Assembly: GCF_001592265.1 (NCBI RefSeq)
Contig: NZ_BCWP01000014.1
Coordinates: forward strand, 1 to 64,000
DNA: 64,000 nucleotides
Direction of reading: 5' to 3'
Source: Curvibacter delicatus NBRC 14919
GTDB lineage: Bacteria > Pseudomonadota > Gammaproteobacteria > Burkholderiales > Burkholderiaceae_C
The position numbers and the translations under genes are program-made. Shown here in pieces: positions 18,848 through 27,901 of the stretch. The stretch's first letter is position 1, and each line of letters begins with the position of its first letter. A model generated the notes under the pieces. That model did no database searches, was not told the DNA's origin, and worked only from the letters and a program-made list of their open reading frames with translations.

Positions 18848-20346
18848 AATTCCTCATCTCCGCGGCCTTGGCCGGCCTGCTCCTCTTGAGCGGCTGCGCC
18901 AACATGGCGCCTGCCAACCCCACCGCATCGGCGGATGCCGGAACACCCCGCAGCAGCAGTCGTGCGCCGACCTTGCCCGCCGGCAACCTGTCGCCGATCC
19001 AGGCCCGCAACACCGCTGCACGCGGCGGGGTCGCTCCCCTGACTGCCCCGGCCGACCTGTGGGAACGCATCCGCCTCGGCTTTGCCATGCCCGAACTCGA
19101 CAGCGACCTGGTGCGCGACCGCGAGCAGTGGTATGCCAGCCGGCCCGACTATATCTTCCGCATGACGGAGCGCTCGCGCAAATACCTGTTCCACATCGTC
19201 GAGGAACTGGAGCGGCGCAACATGCCGACCGAGCTGGCCCTGCTGCCCTTCATCGAGAGCGCCTTCAACCCGCAAGCGGTATCGAGTGCCAAGGCCGCCG
19301 GCATGTGGCAGTTCATGCCCGCCACCGGCAAGTACTTTGAACTGAAGCAGAACGTGTTCCGCGATGACCGACGCGACGTGCTGGCCTCCACCCGCGCGGC
19401 ACTCGACTACCTGCAGAAGCTCTACGGCATGTTCGGCGACTGGCACCTGGCGCTGGCCGCCTACAACTGGGGCGAAGGCAGTGTCGGACGTGCCATCGCC
19501 AAGAACCAGCGCGCCGGCGTCGGCACCACCTACCTCGACCTCAACATGCCGATGGAGACGCGCTTCTACGTGCCCAAGCTGCAGGCCGTGAAGAACATCG
19601 TGGCCCGTCCTCAGGACTTCAATGCGCAGCTGCCGCTGATCGAGAACCACCCCTACTTCGACAGCGTCACCATCACGCGCGACATCGATGTCGCCCTGGC
19701 CGCCAAGCTGGCCGAGGTGCCGCTGGAGGACTTCAAGGCGCTCAATCCCTCGCTGAACAAGCCGGTGATCCTGGCTGCGGGCACGCCCCAGATCCTGCTG
19801 CCCTGGGACAACGCCACCCGCTTCCAGCGCAATCTGGAAGCCTACAGTTCACGGCTGGCCAGCTGGACGGTGTGGGTCGCGCCCAGCACCATGAAGGTGG
19901 CCGATGCCGCCAAACGTGCCGGCATGAGCGAGGCCGAGCTGCGCAACGTCAACAACATCCCGCCGCGCATGCTGATCCGCGCCGGCTCCACCCTGCTGGT
20001 GCCGCGCTATGCCCACCATGAGAACGACGTGACCGAGCGCATCGCCGACAACGGCCAGGTGGCCTTTGCTCCCGAAGTCGTGCTGCGCCGCACCGTCGTC
20101 AAGGCCGGCAAGCACGAGTCGGTGGCCAGCATCGCCAAGCGCTACCGCCAGACCCCGGCCAGCGTGGCCGAGTGGAACAAGGTCAGTGCCTCGGCCGCCT
20201 TCAAGGCCGGCCAGCAGGTGGTGCTGTTCCTGCCGGTGCAGCCACGCGCCATGGCCAAAGCCAAGACCGCCACCCGCGTCGTGGCCAAGGCAACCCCACG
20301 CGCCAGGCCAGCCAAAGCCCCGGCCACCAAAGTGGCCCGCCGCTGA
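18844..20346 (+). CDS. mltD: Membrane-bound lytic murein transglycosylase D
   Basis: This lytic transglycosylase cleaves peptidoglycan glycan strands in the periplasm. The protein has 500 aa. It is a lipoprotein with lipobox LLSGC, so Cys18 would be acylated. The SLT domain has catalytic Glu138 in LPFIESAFNPQA and the motifs AAGMWQFMPATGKYF and LALAAYNWGEGSVGRAI. Two LysM-like modules follow (about residues 340-385 and 420-465). A basic Ala/Lys/Pro tail (about 470-500) may contact the wall. The ATG overlaps the gloB stop, so the genes are co-translated. Confidence 0.95.
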   Translation: MKFLISAALAGLLLLSGCANMAPANPTASADAGTPRSSSRAPTLPAGNLSPIQARNTAARGGVAPLTAPADLWERIRLGFAMPELDSDLVRDREQWYASRPDYIFRMTERSRKYLFHIVEELERRNMPTELALLPFIESAFNPQAVSSAKAAGMWQFMPATGKYFELKQNVFRDDRRDVLASTRAALDYLQKLYGMFGDWHLALAAYNWGEGSVGRAIAKNQRAGVGTTYLDLNMPMETRFYVPKLQAVKNIVARPQDFNAQLPLIENHPYFDSVTITRDIDVALAAKLAEVPLEDFKALNPSLNKPVILAAGTPQILLPWDNATRFQRNLEAYSSRLASWTVWVAPSTMKVADAAKRAGMSEAELRNVNNIPPRMLIRAGSTLLVPRYAHHENDVTERIADNGQVAFAPEVVLRRTVVKAGKHESVASIAKRYRQTPASVAEWNKVSASAAFKAGQQVVLFLPVQPRAMAKAKTATRVVAKATPRARPAKAPATKVARR

Positions 20347-20390
20347 TTCAAGCCACAAGTGCCGTCCGCCCCTTCAACGGGGCGCGGCAG

Positions 20391-20407
20391 GCTATTGTTT
20401 TTATAGC
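20391..20407. repeat. 17-bp palindrome GCTAT-N7-ATAGC, copy 2
   Basis: GCTAT, spacer TGTTTTT and ATAGC lie in the gap between mltD and the convergent binding-protein gene. The rest of the gap (20347-20517) shows no other feature. Position and layout match the copies at 33-49 and 63940-63956. Confidence 0.6.
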
Positions 20408-20517
20408 AAATGGATTGACCCCAGCGTTGGCGCGCGGCCTGCCCGCCGAGAGCAAGGCCCGCAAGCGCAGCGGCACCGCTCGGCCAGAGACCCGGCAGGT
20501 GCACCGCCACGTCGGCC

Positions 20518-21576
20518 TCAGGCCTTGAACTTCACCTTGGCACGCAGCGCAAACTGGTTGGTGAAGGTCCTGGCCAGATCAATCTTCTCCGTCTTGAGCG
20601 TGACATCCAGGCTGGCCAGCGCGCGCAATGCGATCTTGCCGCCGTCCTCCGGGAACATGCCGTCGACCGCAATCGACTCGCGCACCTTGTTGAAGGAAGA
20701 CAGGTAGAGCCCGCGATCACCCACCAGGTAGGCCTCGGGTACGGTCTTGATGAGGTCACGCGGCCCCGCCGTCTGCAGCCACTTCAGGCCGTGCACGATG
20801 GCGTTGGTCATGGCCTGGGCGGTGTTCGGGTGCTTCTTCAAAAACTCCTGCGAAGCGTACAGACAGGCCGCCGGCATCGGGCCGCCAAAGACCTCCTGCG
20901 TGCCCTTGAGCGTGCGCGTGTCGTAGATGATGCGCACCTCGCCCTTCTGCTCCAGCAGGGTCATCACCGGGTCGATGCTGCTGATGGCGTCGATCTGGCC
21001 CGAGCGCAAGGCCGCGAGCGCACCGGCCGCCGTACCGACGTCGATGAGGCTCACCTCACTGGCCCGGATCCCGTAGCGCGACAGCACCACATGGGCCAGC
21101 ATGCTGGTGGATGAATCCTGCGCCACGACACCAATCCGCCGGCCCTTGAGTTCATGCACGGTCTTGAAGCCGGGCATGGTCTTCATCGACACGCCCAGCA
21201 CAACCTGCGGCGCACGGCCTTGCAGTACGAAGGCCTGAAAGAACTGCCCCCGGTTCTGCAGGTTGATGGTGTGTTCATAGGTGCCACTCACCACGTCGGC
21301 CATACCGCCCAGCACCGCCTGCAGCGCTTGCGCGTCGCCGGCAACGTCGTGGATCTCGACCTCCAGCCCCTCGTCCCTGAAAAAGCCGAGTTGCTCGGCA
21401 ACAGTCAACGGCAGGTAATGGAACAAGGCCTTGCCACCGACGGCCATCGCAACCCGGTTTTTCTCCAGCTTGGGCTGGGCCCGCACGACCGGCGCCGCCA
21501 GCGAGGCCGCCGCCAGCATGGCCCCGACACCGAAGGTGCGGCGACTCAGGGGTAAAGGGGGCAGACGGGTCATCAT
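20518..21576 (-). CDS. NitT/TauT-type ABC substrate-binding protein
   Basis: This periplasmic binding protein of 352 aa resembles the nitrate/sulfonate/taurine family (NMT1/SsuA-like). A twin-arginine-like signal (SRRTFGVGAML) precedes cleavage near VVRAQ. Lobe motifs include YLPLTVAEQLGFFRDEGLEVEI, ALQAVLGGMADVVSGTYEH and LKGRRIGVVAQDSSTSM. No permease or ATPase gene lies beside it, so it is an orphan or serves a transporter elsewhere. The first two codons are both ATG (21576 and 21573). A terminator separates it from the MAPEG gene upstream. Confidence 0.88.
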   Translation of the reverse strand: MMTRLPPLPLSRRTFGVGAMLAAASLAAPVVRAQPKLEKNRVAMAVGGKALFHYLPLTVAEQLGFFRDEGLEVEIHDVAGDAQALQAVLGGMADVVSGTYEHTINLQNRGQFFQAFVLQGRAPQVVLGVSMKTMPGFKTVHELKGRRIGVVAQDSSTSMLAHVVLSRYGIRASEVSLIDVGTAAGALAALRSGQIDAISSIDPVMTLLEQKGEVRIIYDTRTLKGTQEVFGGPMPAACLYASQEFLKKHPNTAQAMTNAIVHGLKWLQTAGPRDLIKTVPEAYLVGDRGLYLSSFNKVRESIAVDGMFPEDGGKIALRALASLDVTLKTEKIDLARTFTNQFALRAKVKFKA

Positions 21577-21616
21577 GTGTCAAGGCTGCAGGATGGCCAC
21601 AGCCTACCCAGCCATG

Positions 21617-21654
21617 AAAAAACCCGCATCGGGAAACATCCCGAGCGGGTTTTC
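21617..21654 (-). terminator. Intrinsic terminator of the MAPEG gene
   Basis: The hairpin arms CCCGC-TCGGGA and TCCCGA-GCGGG are interrupted by one base and flank the loop AACA. Read on the minus strand the stem is followed by six T, as expected for termination of the gene ending at 21685. On the plus strand it is followed by four T, so it may work both ways. Confidence 0.8.
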
Positions 21655-21684
21655 ACTTAAGGGATAGAACCTAAGCTCAGCGCT

Positions 21685-22098
21685 CTAACGGTAGCCGATG
21701 AACAGGATGCCGATGTTCACCAGAAACGCCAGTGTCCAGACCATGGAGCGCACCGTGGACAGGCCCGCCACGTACATCATGATGTAGAGCAGGCGCAGGA
21801 ACACGAACAGAAAGGCCAGCAGGTCCAGCCGCGCCTGGTAGGCGCCGAGCTGGTGGGCAATGATCACCGCGCCAATGAAAAACGGCAGTGCCTCGAAGCT
21901 GTTCTGCTGCGCCGCATTGGCCCGGGCACGCCAGTCGGTCTGCTGCGCCAGCCAGGAACGCGGGTTGTCGTTGTCATACCCGCCTTCACGCCGCGGCTTG
22001 CTTGTCATGCCCCATTTGGCAATGCCGGCACAGACGATGGGCAGGATGGCGGCAATCAGCACGCACCAATAAGCCAGGGTGAAACGGGCAAAGGTCAT
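21685..22098 (-). CDS. MAPEG family membrane protein
   Basis: This is a small integral membrane protein of 137 aa with four predicted helices: ARFTLAYWCVLIAAILPIVCAG, FIGAVIIAHQLG, LLAFLFVFLRLLYIMMYVAGL and VWTLAFLVNIGILF. The segment RANAAQQNSFEALPFF matches the MAPEG signature region (glutathione-dependent eicosanoid enzymes in eukaryotes; function mostly unknown in bacteria). ATG 22098 is chosen because it begins directly before the first helix; the longer reading frame would start inside the recR 3' end. Confidence 0.88.
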   Translation of the reverse strand: MTFARFTLAYWCVLIAAILPIVCAGIAKWGMTSKPRREGGYDNDNPRSWLAQQTDWRARANAAQQNSFEALPFFIGAVIIAHQLGAYQARLDLLAFLFVFLRLLYIMMYVAGLSTVRSMVWTLAFLVNIGILFIGYR

Positions 22099-22174
22099 GT
22101 TGGTCTCGAAGTTGGCGTCGCGGGCATTATCCCTGATGGGCTGACCGCTGCGAACGAGCCGAACAAGCCGGGCA

Positions 22175-22765
22175 TCAGCGCCGGTCCACCAGCGCATGGG
22201 CGATGGTGCCCAGGTCCACGTACTCCAGCTCGCTGCCGATCGGCACGCCGCGCGCCAGGCGCGTGAAGGCGACGCCGCGGCTTTTCAGCGCCTCACCGAT
22301 CACATGCGCCGTGGCCTCACCCTCGGCCGTGAAATTGGTGGCCAGGATCACCTCGCGCACCGTGCCATCGCTGGCGCGCGCCAGCATCTGCTTCAGGCCG
22401 ATGTCATTCGGGCCAATGCCATCGAGCGGACTCAGGCGCCCCATCAGCACGTAGTACAGCCCCTTGTAGGCGCCGGTACGCTCCAGCGCCATCTGGTCGG
22501 CCGGTGTTTCCACCACGCACAGCTTGCTGGTGTCGCGCGCCGGGTCCAAGCAGGTGGCGCAGACCTCGGCTTCGGTGAAGGTGTGGCAGCGCGCGCAGTG
22601 GTGCACATGCTGCGCGGCGTCATGCAATGCACGCGACAGCAGCAGCGCGCCCTCGCGGTCCTGCTGCAGCAGATGGAGCGCCATGCGCGAGGCCGACTTC
22701 ACGCCCACACCTGGCAGCCGGCGCAAGGCTTGAATCAAGGCATCAAGGGAATGGGCGTCGGACAT
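22175..22765 (-). CDS. recR: Recombination mediator RecR
   Basis: RecR works with RecO (and RecF) to load RecA on single-strand gaps. The protein has 196 aa, the standard length. A helix-hairpin-helix ([20 protein letters not shown]) is at the N-terminus, followed by a zinc finger with four Cys ([16 protein letters not shown]) and a Toprim domain beginning [14 protein letters not shown] and including [11 protein letters not shown]. It follows dnaX and ybaB, the conserved dnaX-ybaB-recR order. Confidence 0.97.
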   Translation of the reverse strand: MSDAHSLDALIQALRRLPGVGVKSASRMALHLLQQDREGALLLSRALHDAAQHVHHCARCHTFTEAEVCATCLDPARDTSKLCVVETPADQMALERTGAYKGLYYVLMGRLSPLDGIGPNDIGLKQMLARASDGTVREVILATNFTAEGEATAHVIGEALKSRGVAFTRLARGVPIGSELEYVDLGTIAHALVDRR

Positions 22766-22905
22766 GGGTTTACCAACAATGGTTCGGGGCGTCGCGAGCG
22801 GGCGTCAGGCAAGGCGCGGGTGGCGGGAAACCGCAATGGACTGGAACGTCCATGAGGATTTCCCGACGGGCCCCGCAACGCCGCATCACGCCCGCGCAGT
22901 AGCCC

Positions 22906-23238
22906 TTAGAAAGGGAACTTCATGCCGCCGGGGAGGCCTGGCATCCCTGCCGTGAGCTTGCCCAGCTTCTCCTGCGAGGTCTCCTCGGCCTTGCGCACGG
23001 CGGCGTTGAAGGCGGCAGCCACCAGGTCTTCCAGCATGTCCTTGTCGTCGGTCAGCAGGCTGGGGTCGATGGTGATGCGCTTGACGTCGTGCTTGCAGGT
23101 CATGACAACCTTGACCAGGCCGGCACCGGATTCGGCGCTGACTTCGATGAACGCGAGTTCGTCCTGCGCCTTCTTCAGGTTGTCCTGCATGGCCTGGGCC
23201 TGCTTCATGAGGCCGGCGAGTTGTCCTTTGTTGAACAT
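22906..23238 (-). CDS. ybaB: Nucleoid-associated protein YbaB/EbfC
   Basis: YbaB/EbfC is a small dimeric DNA-binding protein of 110 aa. Visible features are the helical N-terminus ([25 protein letters not shown]), the core strand region ([23 protein letters not shown]) and the C-terminal helix ending in a Gly/Met/Pro-rich tail ([14 protein letters not shown]). It starts 8 bases after the dnaX stop, so it is in the dnaX operon. The 140-base gap to recR shows no feature. Confidence 0.96.
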   Translation of the reverse strand: MFNKGQLAGLMKQAQAMQDNLKKAQDELAFIEVSAESGAGLVKVVMTCKHDVKRITIDPSLLTDDKDMLEDLVAAAFNAAVRKAEETSQEKLGKLTAGMPGLPGGMKFPF

Positions 23239-23246
23239 GTCTGTCC

Positions 23247-25169
23247 TTACGAGTTTGGTGAAATAGTGGGGTCGACGGGCTTGATGCTGCCAGGCACGAT
23301 TTTCGCGCCAAAGTCACGCATCATGGTTTGCACGAAGGGGTCTTCGTAAATCAGTTTCTCGGCTGCCTGCTGCTTCTCTGCGGCCGCTGCCGCGTTGCGT
23401 TTGGCCGGGCTGTCGCTCACGCGGCCGATCTCCACGCTCAAGGTGGCCGCATGGCCGGCCGCGCGCAGTGCGTTCTGCAGCCGCTCGCGGCTGGTGGGTG
23501 AATTGAGCGACTCGCGCTCCACGCGCAGCAACCAGTGCTCGCCGTCGCGTGCCACCAGCTGCGACTGCAGCGCCAGCTCGCGCACCAGCGCCGTCACGGC
23601 CTCGGCCGCCACCAGCTGCTGCACCGTCAGGTGCCAGAAGCCGCCTTCTTCAGTCGGCACCAGCGGTGTGCCGCTGGCGCCGTTCACGGGCGCATCGGCA
23701 CGCGATTCGGGTGCCACACGCACCGGAACCGCTACAACTTTAGGAGCATCCGGCGCCGTATCGACGGCACTAACGCTTGAATTTGATCTTGAATCCGCAA
23801 CAGGCGGCATGGCCTTGGCAGCATCCACCACCGGCAGCACCTGACCCGGTGGCGTGCGCTCCGACGTGTCCACCGGGGTCGGTGCAGGCCTTGCTGCCAC
23901 AGGGGCAACAGGTAGCGGGCGGGCGGCGGCAGGCGCTGCTGGTGCGGAAGTCGCCGGGGCCGTCTGGGTCGTTACGGCAGCACGAGGCACAGCCGCCACC
24001 GGGGCCGCAGGCGCCGTCGCCACCGGCGCTTCAGCCGATTTCAGTGTTTTTTTTTCAGCCGTGGTGACTGCACCGGGCTTGAAGGCCAGCAAACGCAGCA
24101 ACACCATGGTGAGTGCCGCGTACTCGTCGGGCGCCAGGCCCAGTTCGCCGCGGCCATGCAGGCACAGGCTGTAGAGCAGCTGTGTTTCATCGGCCGGCAT
24201 CAGTGCAGCCAGGCGCGCCATCTCGGTCGCTTCCGGGTCGGACTCGTCCACCGAATCCGGCACCGCCTGCACCACCGCCATGCGCTGCAGCACCACCGTC
24301 ATTTCTTCCAGCGTGGAGGCGGCACTCAGGCCGTTGACGCGCAAGGCTTCGGAGGTTTCCACCACCGTCTTGCCGTCGCCCTGCGCCAACGCTTCGATCA
24401 GCCGGAACACATGCGAGCGGTCCACGCTGCCCAGCATCTGGCGCACCGTGGCCACTTCGAGCTGGCCGGAACCGAAGGCGATGGCCTGGTCGGTCAGCGA
24501 CAGCGCGTCGCGCATCGAGCCGCGCGCGGCACGTGCCAGCAGGCGCAGCGCCTGGGTATCGGCCGGCACGTTCTCGGCCTGCAGCACTTTGGTGAGGTGT
24601 TCCAGCACCGTCTCGGGCGCCATCGGCCGCAGGTTGAACTGCAGGCAGCGCGACAACACCGTCACCGGCACCTTCTGAGGGTCGGTGGTGGCCAGCACGA
24701 ACTTGAGGTATTCGGGCGGCTCCTCCAGCGTCTTCAACATGGCGTTGAAGGCGGTGTTGGTCAGCATGTGGACTTCGTCGATCATGAAGACCTTGAAGCG
24801 ACCCTGCACCGGCTTGTAGACCGCCTGCTCCAGCAGGGCCTGCACCTCGTCCACGCCGCGGTTGGAGGCGGCATCGAGCTCGGTGTAGTCGACAAAACGG
24901 CCGGCATCAATGTCGGTACAGGCCTTGCACACGCCGCAGGGGGTGGCGGTGATGCCGCCCTGCCCGTCCGTACCCTGGCAGTTCAGTGACTTGGCCAGGA
25001 TGCGCGAGACCGTGGTCTTGCCCACGCCGCGCGTACCGGTGAAGAGGTAGGCATGGTGCAGGCGCTGGGTTTCCAGCGCATTGCTCAGCGCACGCACCAC
25101 GTGCTCCTGCCCCACCATTTCAGCAAAGCTGCGGGGGCGGTACTTGCGGGCGAGCACGAGATAGGACAT
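23247..25169 (-). CDS. dnaX: DNA polymerase III subunit tau (and possibly gamma)
   Basis: DnaX is the ATPase core of the clamp loader and connects polymerase and helicase. Full-length tau is 640 aa. The Walker A motif is [13 protein letters not shown] (about 45-57). A zinc module has Cys in SLNCQG and TPCGVCKAC. Walker B is in MIDEVHML and the sensor/SRC motif in [12 protein letters not shown]. Domain III ends near residue 368. An Ala/Pro/Val-rich linker (about 375-500) precedes the C-terminal tau domain. A run of nine A at codons 372-375 lies exactly at the domain III/linker boundary; both other frames stop within six codons after it. Slippage there would produce a gamma-like protein of about 375-379 aa. 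Confidence 0.97.
   Translation of the reverse strand: MSYLVLARKYRPRSFAEMVGQEHVVRALSNALETQRLHHAYLFTGTRGVGKTTVSRILAKSLNCQGTDGQGGITATPCGVCKACTDIDAGRFVDYTELDAASNRGVDEVQALLEQAVYKPVQGRFKVFMIDEVHMLTNTAFNAMLKTLEEPPEYLKFVLATTDPQKVPVTVLSRCLQFNLRPMAPETVLEHLTKVLQAENVPADTQALRLLARAARGSMRDALSLTDQAIAFGSGQLEVATVRQMLGSVDRSHVFRLIEALAQGDGKTVVETSEALRVNGLSAASTLEEMTVVLQRMAVVQAVPDSVDESDPEATEMARLAALMPADETQLLYSLCLHGRGELGLAPDEYAALTMVLLRLLAFKPGAVTTAEKKTLKSAEAPVATAPAAPVAAVPRAAVTTQTAPATSAPAAPAAARPLPVAPVAARPAPTPVDTSERTPPGQVLPVVDAAKAMPPVADSRSNSSVSAVDTAPDAPKVVAVPVRVAPESRADAPVNGASGTPLVPTEEGGFWHLTVQQLVAAEAVTALVRELALQSQLVARDGEHWLLRVERESLNSPTSRERLQNALRAAGHAATLSVEIGRVSDSPAKRNAAAAAEKQQAAEKLIYEDPFVQTMMRDFGAKIVPGSIKPVDPTISPNS
23731..23747. 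repeat. Degenerate 17-bp element inside dnaX linker
   Basis: GCTAC, spacer AACTTTA and GGAGC keep the 5-7-5 layout of the GCTAT-N7-ATAGC family with one arm mismatch. It lies in the poorly conserved dnaX linker. A near-identical inverted version occurs in arsI at 59756-59772. Relation to the perfect copies is inferred. Confidence 0.35.
24047..24055 (-). other. A9 slippery run in dnaX
   Basis: On the coding strand the codons are GAA AAA AAA ACA, a run of nine A (E372 K373 K374 T375) in a very GC-rich gene. With eight A the frame becomes AAA CAC TGA (stop after residue 375). With ten A, or a -1 ribosomal shift, it becomes AAC ACT GAA ATC GGC TGA (stop after residue 379). A GCGCCG/CGGCGC stem with a 7-base loop follows 17 bases later. 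Confidence 0.65.
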
Positions 25170-25218
25170 GCGGGGATTCTACGGTGTGGACCGGGTCACT
25201 TTTTTCTCGAGGGCGGCC

Positions 25219-25246
25219 TTGAAGACCGCCCCCCTGCCCTTACAAT
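25219..25246 (+). promoter_or_regulatory. Promoter of the SRP RNA gene
   Basis: TTGAAG (25219-25224), a 16-base spacer and TACAAT (25241-25246) lie 5 bases before the predicted first base of the SRP RNA at 25252. This geometry is that of a sigma-70 promoter. Confidence 0.6.
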
Positions 25247-25251
25247 TGGAA

Positions 25252-25349
25252 GTGACGGGCCTTCCCGCATGGTGAAGCGGCCAACCGGGTCAGGTGGGGA
25301 ACCAAGCAGCCCTAACTGTGGAGTCAGTGCCGGGGTCAAGGTCCGTCAC
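25252..25349 (+). ncRNA. ffs: 4.5S signal recognition particle RNA
   Basis: This is the small bacterial SRP RNA, about 98 nt, which binds Ffh and targets membrane proteins. The apical loop and Ffh-binding internal loops are recognisable: ACCGGGTCAGGTGGGG, then AACCAAGCAGCC, and the returning strand with CAGTGCCGGGGTCAAGG. The ends pair as GTGACGGGCC with GGTCCGTCAC (one G-U pair). Exact ends are set from this closing helix. It lies divergent from dnaX. Confidence 0.9.
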
Positions 25350-25361
25350 CTTACATCTTTC

Positions 25362-25383
25362 AAGCCCGTATCGATGCGGGCTT
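25362..25383 (+). terminator. Terminator of the SRP RNA gene
   Basis: The stem AAGCCCG/CGGGCTT with loop TATCGATG lies 12 bases after the SRP RNA. The T-tract is poor (CTTCTC), so termination may be partly factor-dependent. Confidence 0.6.
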
Positions 25384-25438
25384 CTCGGACTTCCGGCCTT
25401 CTTCGGCATCCCCCCCACATCCGCTGACCGGCGACCGC

Positions 25439-25843
25439 CTACAGGTACTTGCACACCAGCTTGAACTTGACGTCTGCCGAGGTGTCTGGAATCACCGGGG
25501 CCCAACTGCTGGGCTGCTTCTCCGCGTGGACCACCCGGCCCTCCGCCATGCCTTGTTTGTAGGCTGTCAGAAGAACCGTCCGCCAGATCCCTTCCTTGCA
25601 GTCGTACTCGTGCTGCGCCATGATGGACTTGTACTGGACGCCTCCCGGCGTCGACTGGTACTCGGTGTAATCGGTCATCGTCCAGACCTTCGCCTTGTCG
25701 GCTGCTTTGCGGACCGACTGCGGGTCCAGGTAGATCCTGTACCCGCCATCGGTGTCACCTTCGGACACCTTGAACCATTCGGCTGACGCGCCAGTGCTGG
25801 CGGCAATCAGCACGGCAAGCAGGCATGTCTGTTTAAGGCACAT
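25439..25843 (-). CDS. Surface-adhesin protein E-like secreted protein
   Basis: This is a small exported protein of 134 aa. A signal peptide (LLAVLIAASTGASA) is followed by EWFKVSEG. The core (YRIYLDPQSVRKAADKAKVWTMTDY, then YKSIMAQHEYDCKEGIWRTV) resembles the Adhesin_E-like family (PF16747) seen in many betaproteobacteria. Two Cys (in YDCKEG and LVCKYL) could form a disulfide. The real role is unknown to me, and the family name does not prove adhesion. Confidence 0.7.
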   Translation of the reverse strand: MCLKQTCLLAVLIAASTGASAEWFKVSEGDTDGGYRIYLDPQSVRKAADKAKVWTMTDYTEYQSTPGGVQYKSIMAQHEYDCKEGIWRTVLLTAYKQGMAEGRVVHAEKQPSSWAPVIPDTSADVKFKLVCKYL

Positions 25844-26004
25844 TTTTCTTCACTTCACTTGGCATCAACCCACAACGGGAACGAGAGCTTATCAAGAAGC
25901 CAGCACATGGCGCGCAAACAAGCTTCCCCGAGTTGACCCGAAAGCGTCTTGCTGTCTACCATGCAGGCCAACCTGACAGACATCCAAAATCACGGGGAGC
26001 ACAC

Positions 26005-26388
26005 ATGTGGCCGTTCAGCAAGAAGACCTTGGACCTGAACAAGATCGAGATCCATCTGCACTTCTGGGGAGACGAGAGTGAACCCACCTACACCGTGAAG
26101 CTGTCTGTCGACAAGCTTGAAGTGCTTGAGTGCCTGGGCTTCATCCAGGGTTCCGACTTCCGGCTCAGCAACATCGTCACCGTGCCCGCGTTCCGCCGGC
26201 GCGGCTTTGGCACCACGGTCGTCGGCACCCTGATCGGCGCCGCCCGGGCCCGCCAGTGCAGCACCTTCACGCTGGAAGACGTTTCACCGCGAAACACCGG
26301 GGCCATCAACATCTACCAGCGCTTTGGCGCCGTGGCCCTGCCCCCGAAACCGTCCAACGGTCACTCCGATTACCAGATCCGGCTCTGA
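26005..26388 (+). CDS. GNAT-family N-acetyltransferase-like protein
   Basis: This 127-aa protein has a GNAT acetyl-CoA-binding signature: VTVPAFRRRGFGTTVVGTLI resembles motif A (R/Q-x-x-G-x-G), and it is followed by TLEDVSPRNTGAINIYQRFGAVAL, typical of motif B. The start at ATG 26005 is supported by GGGGAGC 5 bases upstream; the longer frame begins in intergenic sequence. The acetyl acceptor is unknown. Confidence 0.75.
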   Translation: MWPFSKKTLDLNKIEIHLHFWGDESEPTYTVKLSVDKLEVLECLGFIQGSDFRLSNIVTVPAFRRRGFGTTVVGTLIGAARARQCSTFTLEDVSPRNTGAINIYQRFGAVALPPKPSNGHSDYQIRL

Positions 26389-26434
26389 TTTTCGCGCCCC
26401 AGGCGCCGTGGACAAGGCCGGTGGATTCAGCCGA

Positions 26435-27745
26435 TCAAGCGGCCAGATAGCGCAGCACCCCCGCGCCTGCCTGACGCCCGCTGGCAAAACAGGCCGTCAG
26501 CAGGTAGCCGCCGGTGGGGGCTTCCCAGTCCAGCATCTCGCCGGCACAGAACAGCCTCGGCAGCGCCGCGCACATCAGGTCGTCATTCAACACCTCGAAC
26601 AGCACACCACCGGCGCTGCTGATGGCCTCGTCGAGCGGCCGCGCTGCCACCAGCCGCAAGGGCAAGGCCTTGATGGCCGCCGCCAGCCTGGTCGCATCGT
26701 GCATCTCATCCTTGCTCAGCAACTCGTGCAGGAGTGCCATCTTGATGCCGTCCAGCCCCAGCCGGCTCTTGAGGTGGCTGGAGAGCGAACGGGAACCGCG
26801 CGGGTGCGCCACCTCGGCCAGCACACGCTCCGGCGTGAAGTCGGGCAGCAGGTCCAGGTAGAGCGTGGCGTGGCCGGTGCGAATGATCTCGTCGCGCAGC
26901 AGGCTGGAGGCGGCATAGATCAGGCTGCCTTCCACGCCGGTGGCGGTGGCGACAAACTCGCCCTTGCGCTGGAACGTCAGCCCCTGGGCATTGGTGAATG
27001 AGACCGCCACGGTCTTGAAGGGCTGGCCGGCAAAACGGCTGGCAAAAAACTCGCTCCAGCCCGCCGCCGCGGGCACCGCCTGCACCGGCAGGGACTGGCC
27101 TTGCGCTGGCAGGTGGCGCTGTACCGCGACGTCGAAACCGCAATTGGCCGGCAGCAGCGGCGCCACCGCCACGCCGCGCGCAGCCAAGAGCGGCACCCAG
27201 GCGCCGTTGGAGCCCAGCCGCGCCCAGCTGCCACCACCGAGCGCCAGCACCACGGCATCGGCCTGCGCGCGCGCCTCGCCCTGCGGGGTGTCGAAACGCA
27301 GCGTGCGGCCATCCTCGGCCCAGCCGAGCCAGCGGTGCCGCATGTGGAACTGCACACCCGCGCCACCGTGCACTGGGTGGCGCAGGCGGTTGAGCCAGGC
27401 ACGCAGCAGCGGTGCCGCCTTCATGTCGGCAGGAAAGACGCGGCCCGAGGTACCGACAAAAGTCTCGATGCCCAGGCCGTGCGCCCATTCGCGCAGCTGC
27501 TGGGGCCCGAAGCTGCGCAGCAAGGCCTCGATCTGCGTGCGCCGCTCGCCATAGCGCTCGGCAAAACGGTCGGCCGATTCCGAATGCGTGAGGTTGAGCC
27601 CGCCCTTGCCGGCCAGCAAAAATTTGCGCCCCACCGAGGGCATGGCGTCATACAGGTCCACCGCCACGCCGGCCTCGCTCAGGACCTCGGCCGCCATCAG
27701 GCCCGCCGGGCCACCGCCGATCACGGCTACTTTCTTGTTCTGCAT
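26435..27745 (-). CDS. FAD-dependent oxidoreductase (HI0933/BaiN-like)
   Basis: This 436-aa flavoprotein starts with a dinucleotide-binding fold (VAVIGGGPAGLMAAEVLSEAGVAVDLYD), followed by GRKFLLAGKGGLNLTHSE, a hallmark of the HI0933 family. A second FAD contact is ADAVVLALGGGSWARLGSNG, and the C-terminal FAD motif is LFCAGEMLDWEAPTGGYLLTACFASGRQAG. ATG 27745 is chosen because it directly precedes the Rossmann strand. The substrate is unknown. It lies downstream of addA, separated by a dispersed repeat. Confidence 0.9.
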   Translation of the reverse strand: MQNKKVAVIGGGPAGLMAAEVLSEAGVAVDLYDAMPSVGRKFLLAGKGGLNLTHSESADRFAERYGERRTQIEALLRSFGPQQLREWAHGLGIETFVGTSGRVFPADMKAAPLLRAWLNRLRHPVHGGAGVQFHMRHRWLGWAEDGRTLRFDTPQGEARAQADAVVLALGGGSWARLGSNGAWVPLLAARGVAVAPLLPANCGFDVAVQRHLPAQGQSLPVQAVPAAAGWSEFFASRFAGQPFKTVAVSFTNAQGLTFQRKGEFVATATGVEGSLIYAASSLLRDEIIRTGHATLYLDLLPDFTPERVLAEVAHPRGSRSLSSHLKSRLGLDGIKMALLHELLSKDEMHDATRLAAAIKALPLRLVAARPLDEAISSAGGVLFEVLNDDLMCAALPRLFCAGEMLDWEAPTGGYLLTACFASGRQAGAGVLRYLAA

Positions 27746-27808
27746 TTCAGTTTTCCACTGCGCCAAAGCGCGACACGTAAGCCATGAAATCGCCCCACCC
27801 AAGGGCGC

Positions 27809-27901
27809 CATGGAACCGGCTTGGCCGGGTCATCGGCGCCGCCCCCCTCCCGCCGCAGGCGAGAGAGGGAGAAGCCGCGCAGCGGCTCAGGGGGTGCTTC
27901 A
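27809..27901. repeat. Dispersed repeat, copy B1 (at addA stop)
   Basis: Read with the upstream gene (minus strand), the addA stop TGA is followed by AGCACCCCCTGAGCCGC, a C-rich/G-rich pairing region and finally CCCGGCCAAGCCGGTTCC. The same landmarks occur after rho (35810-35908) and after addB (31205-31297), always in the same orientation relative to the upstream gene. Confidence 0.7.

Noticed and set aside
25211-25231. Hairpin GGGCGG...CCGCCC before the SRP RNA
   Set aside because: It overlaps the proposed -35 box and has no T-run in either direction, so it is not called a terminator.
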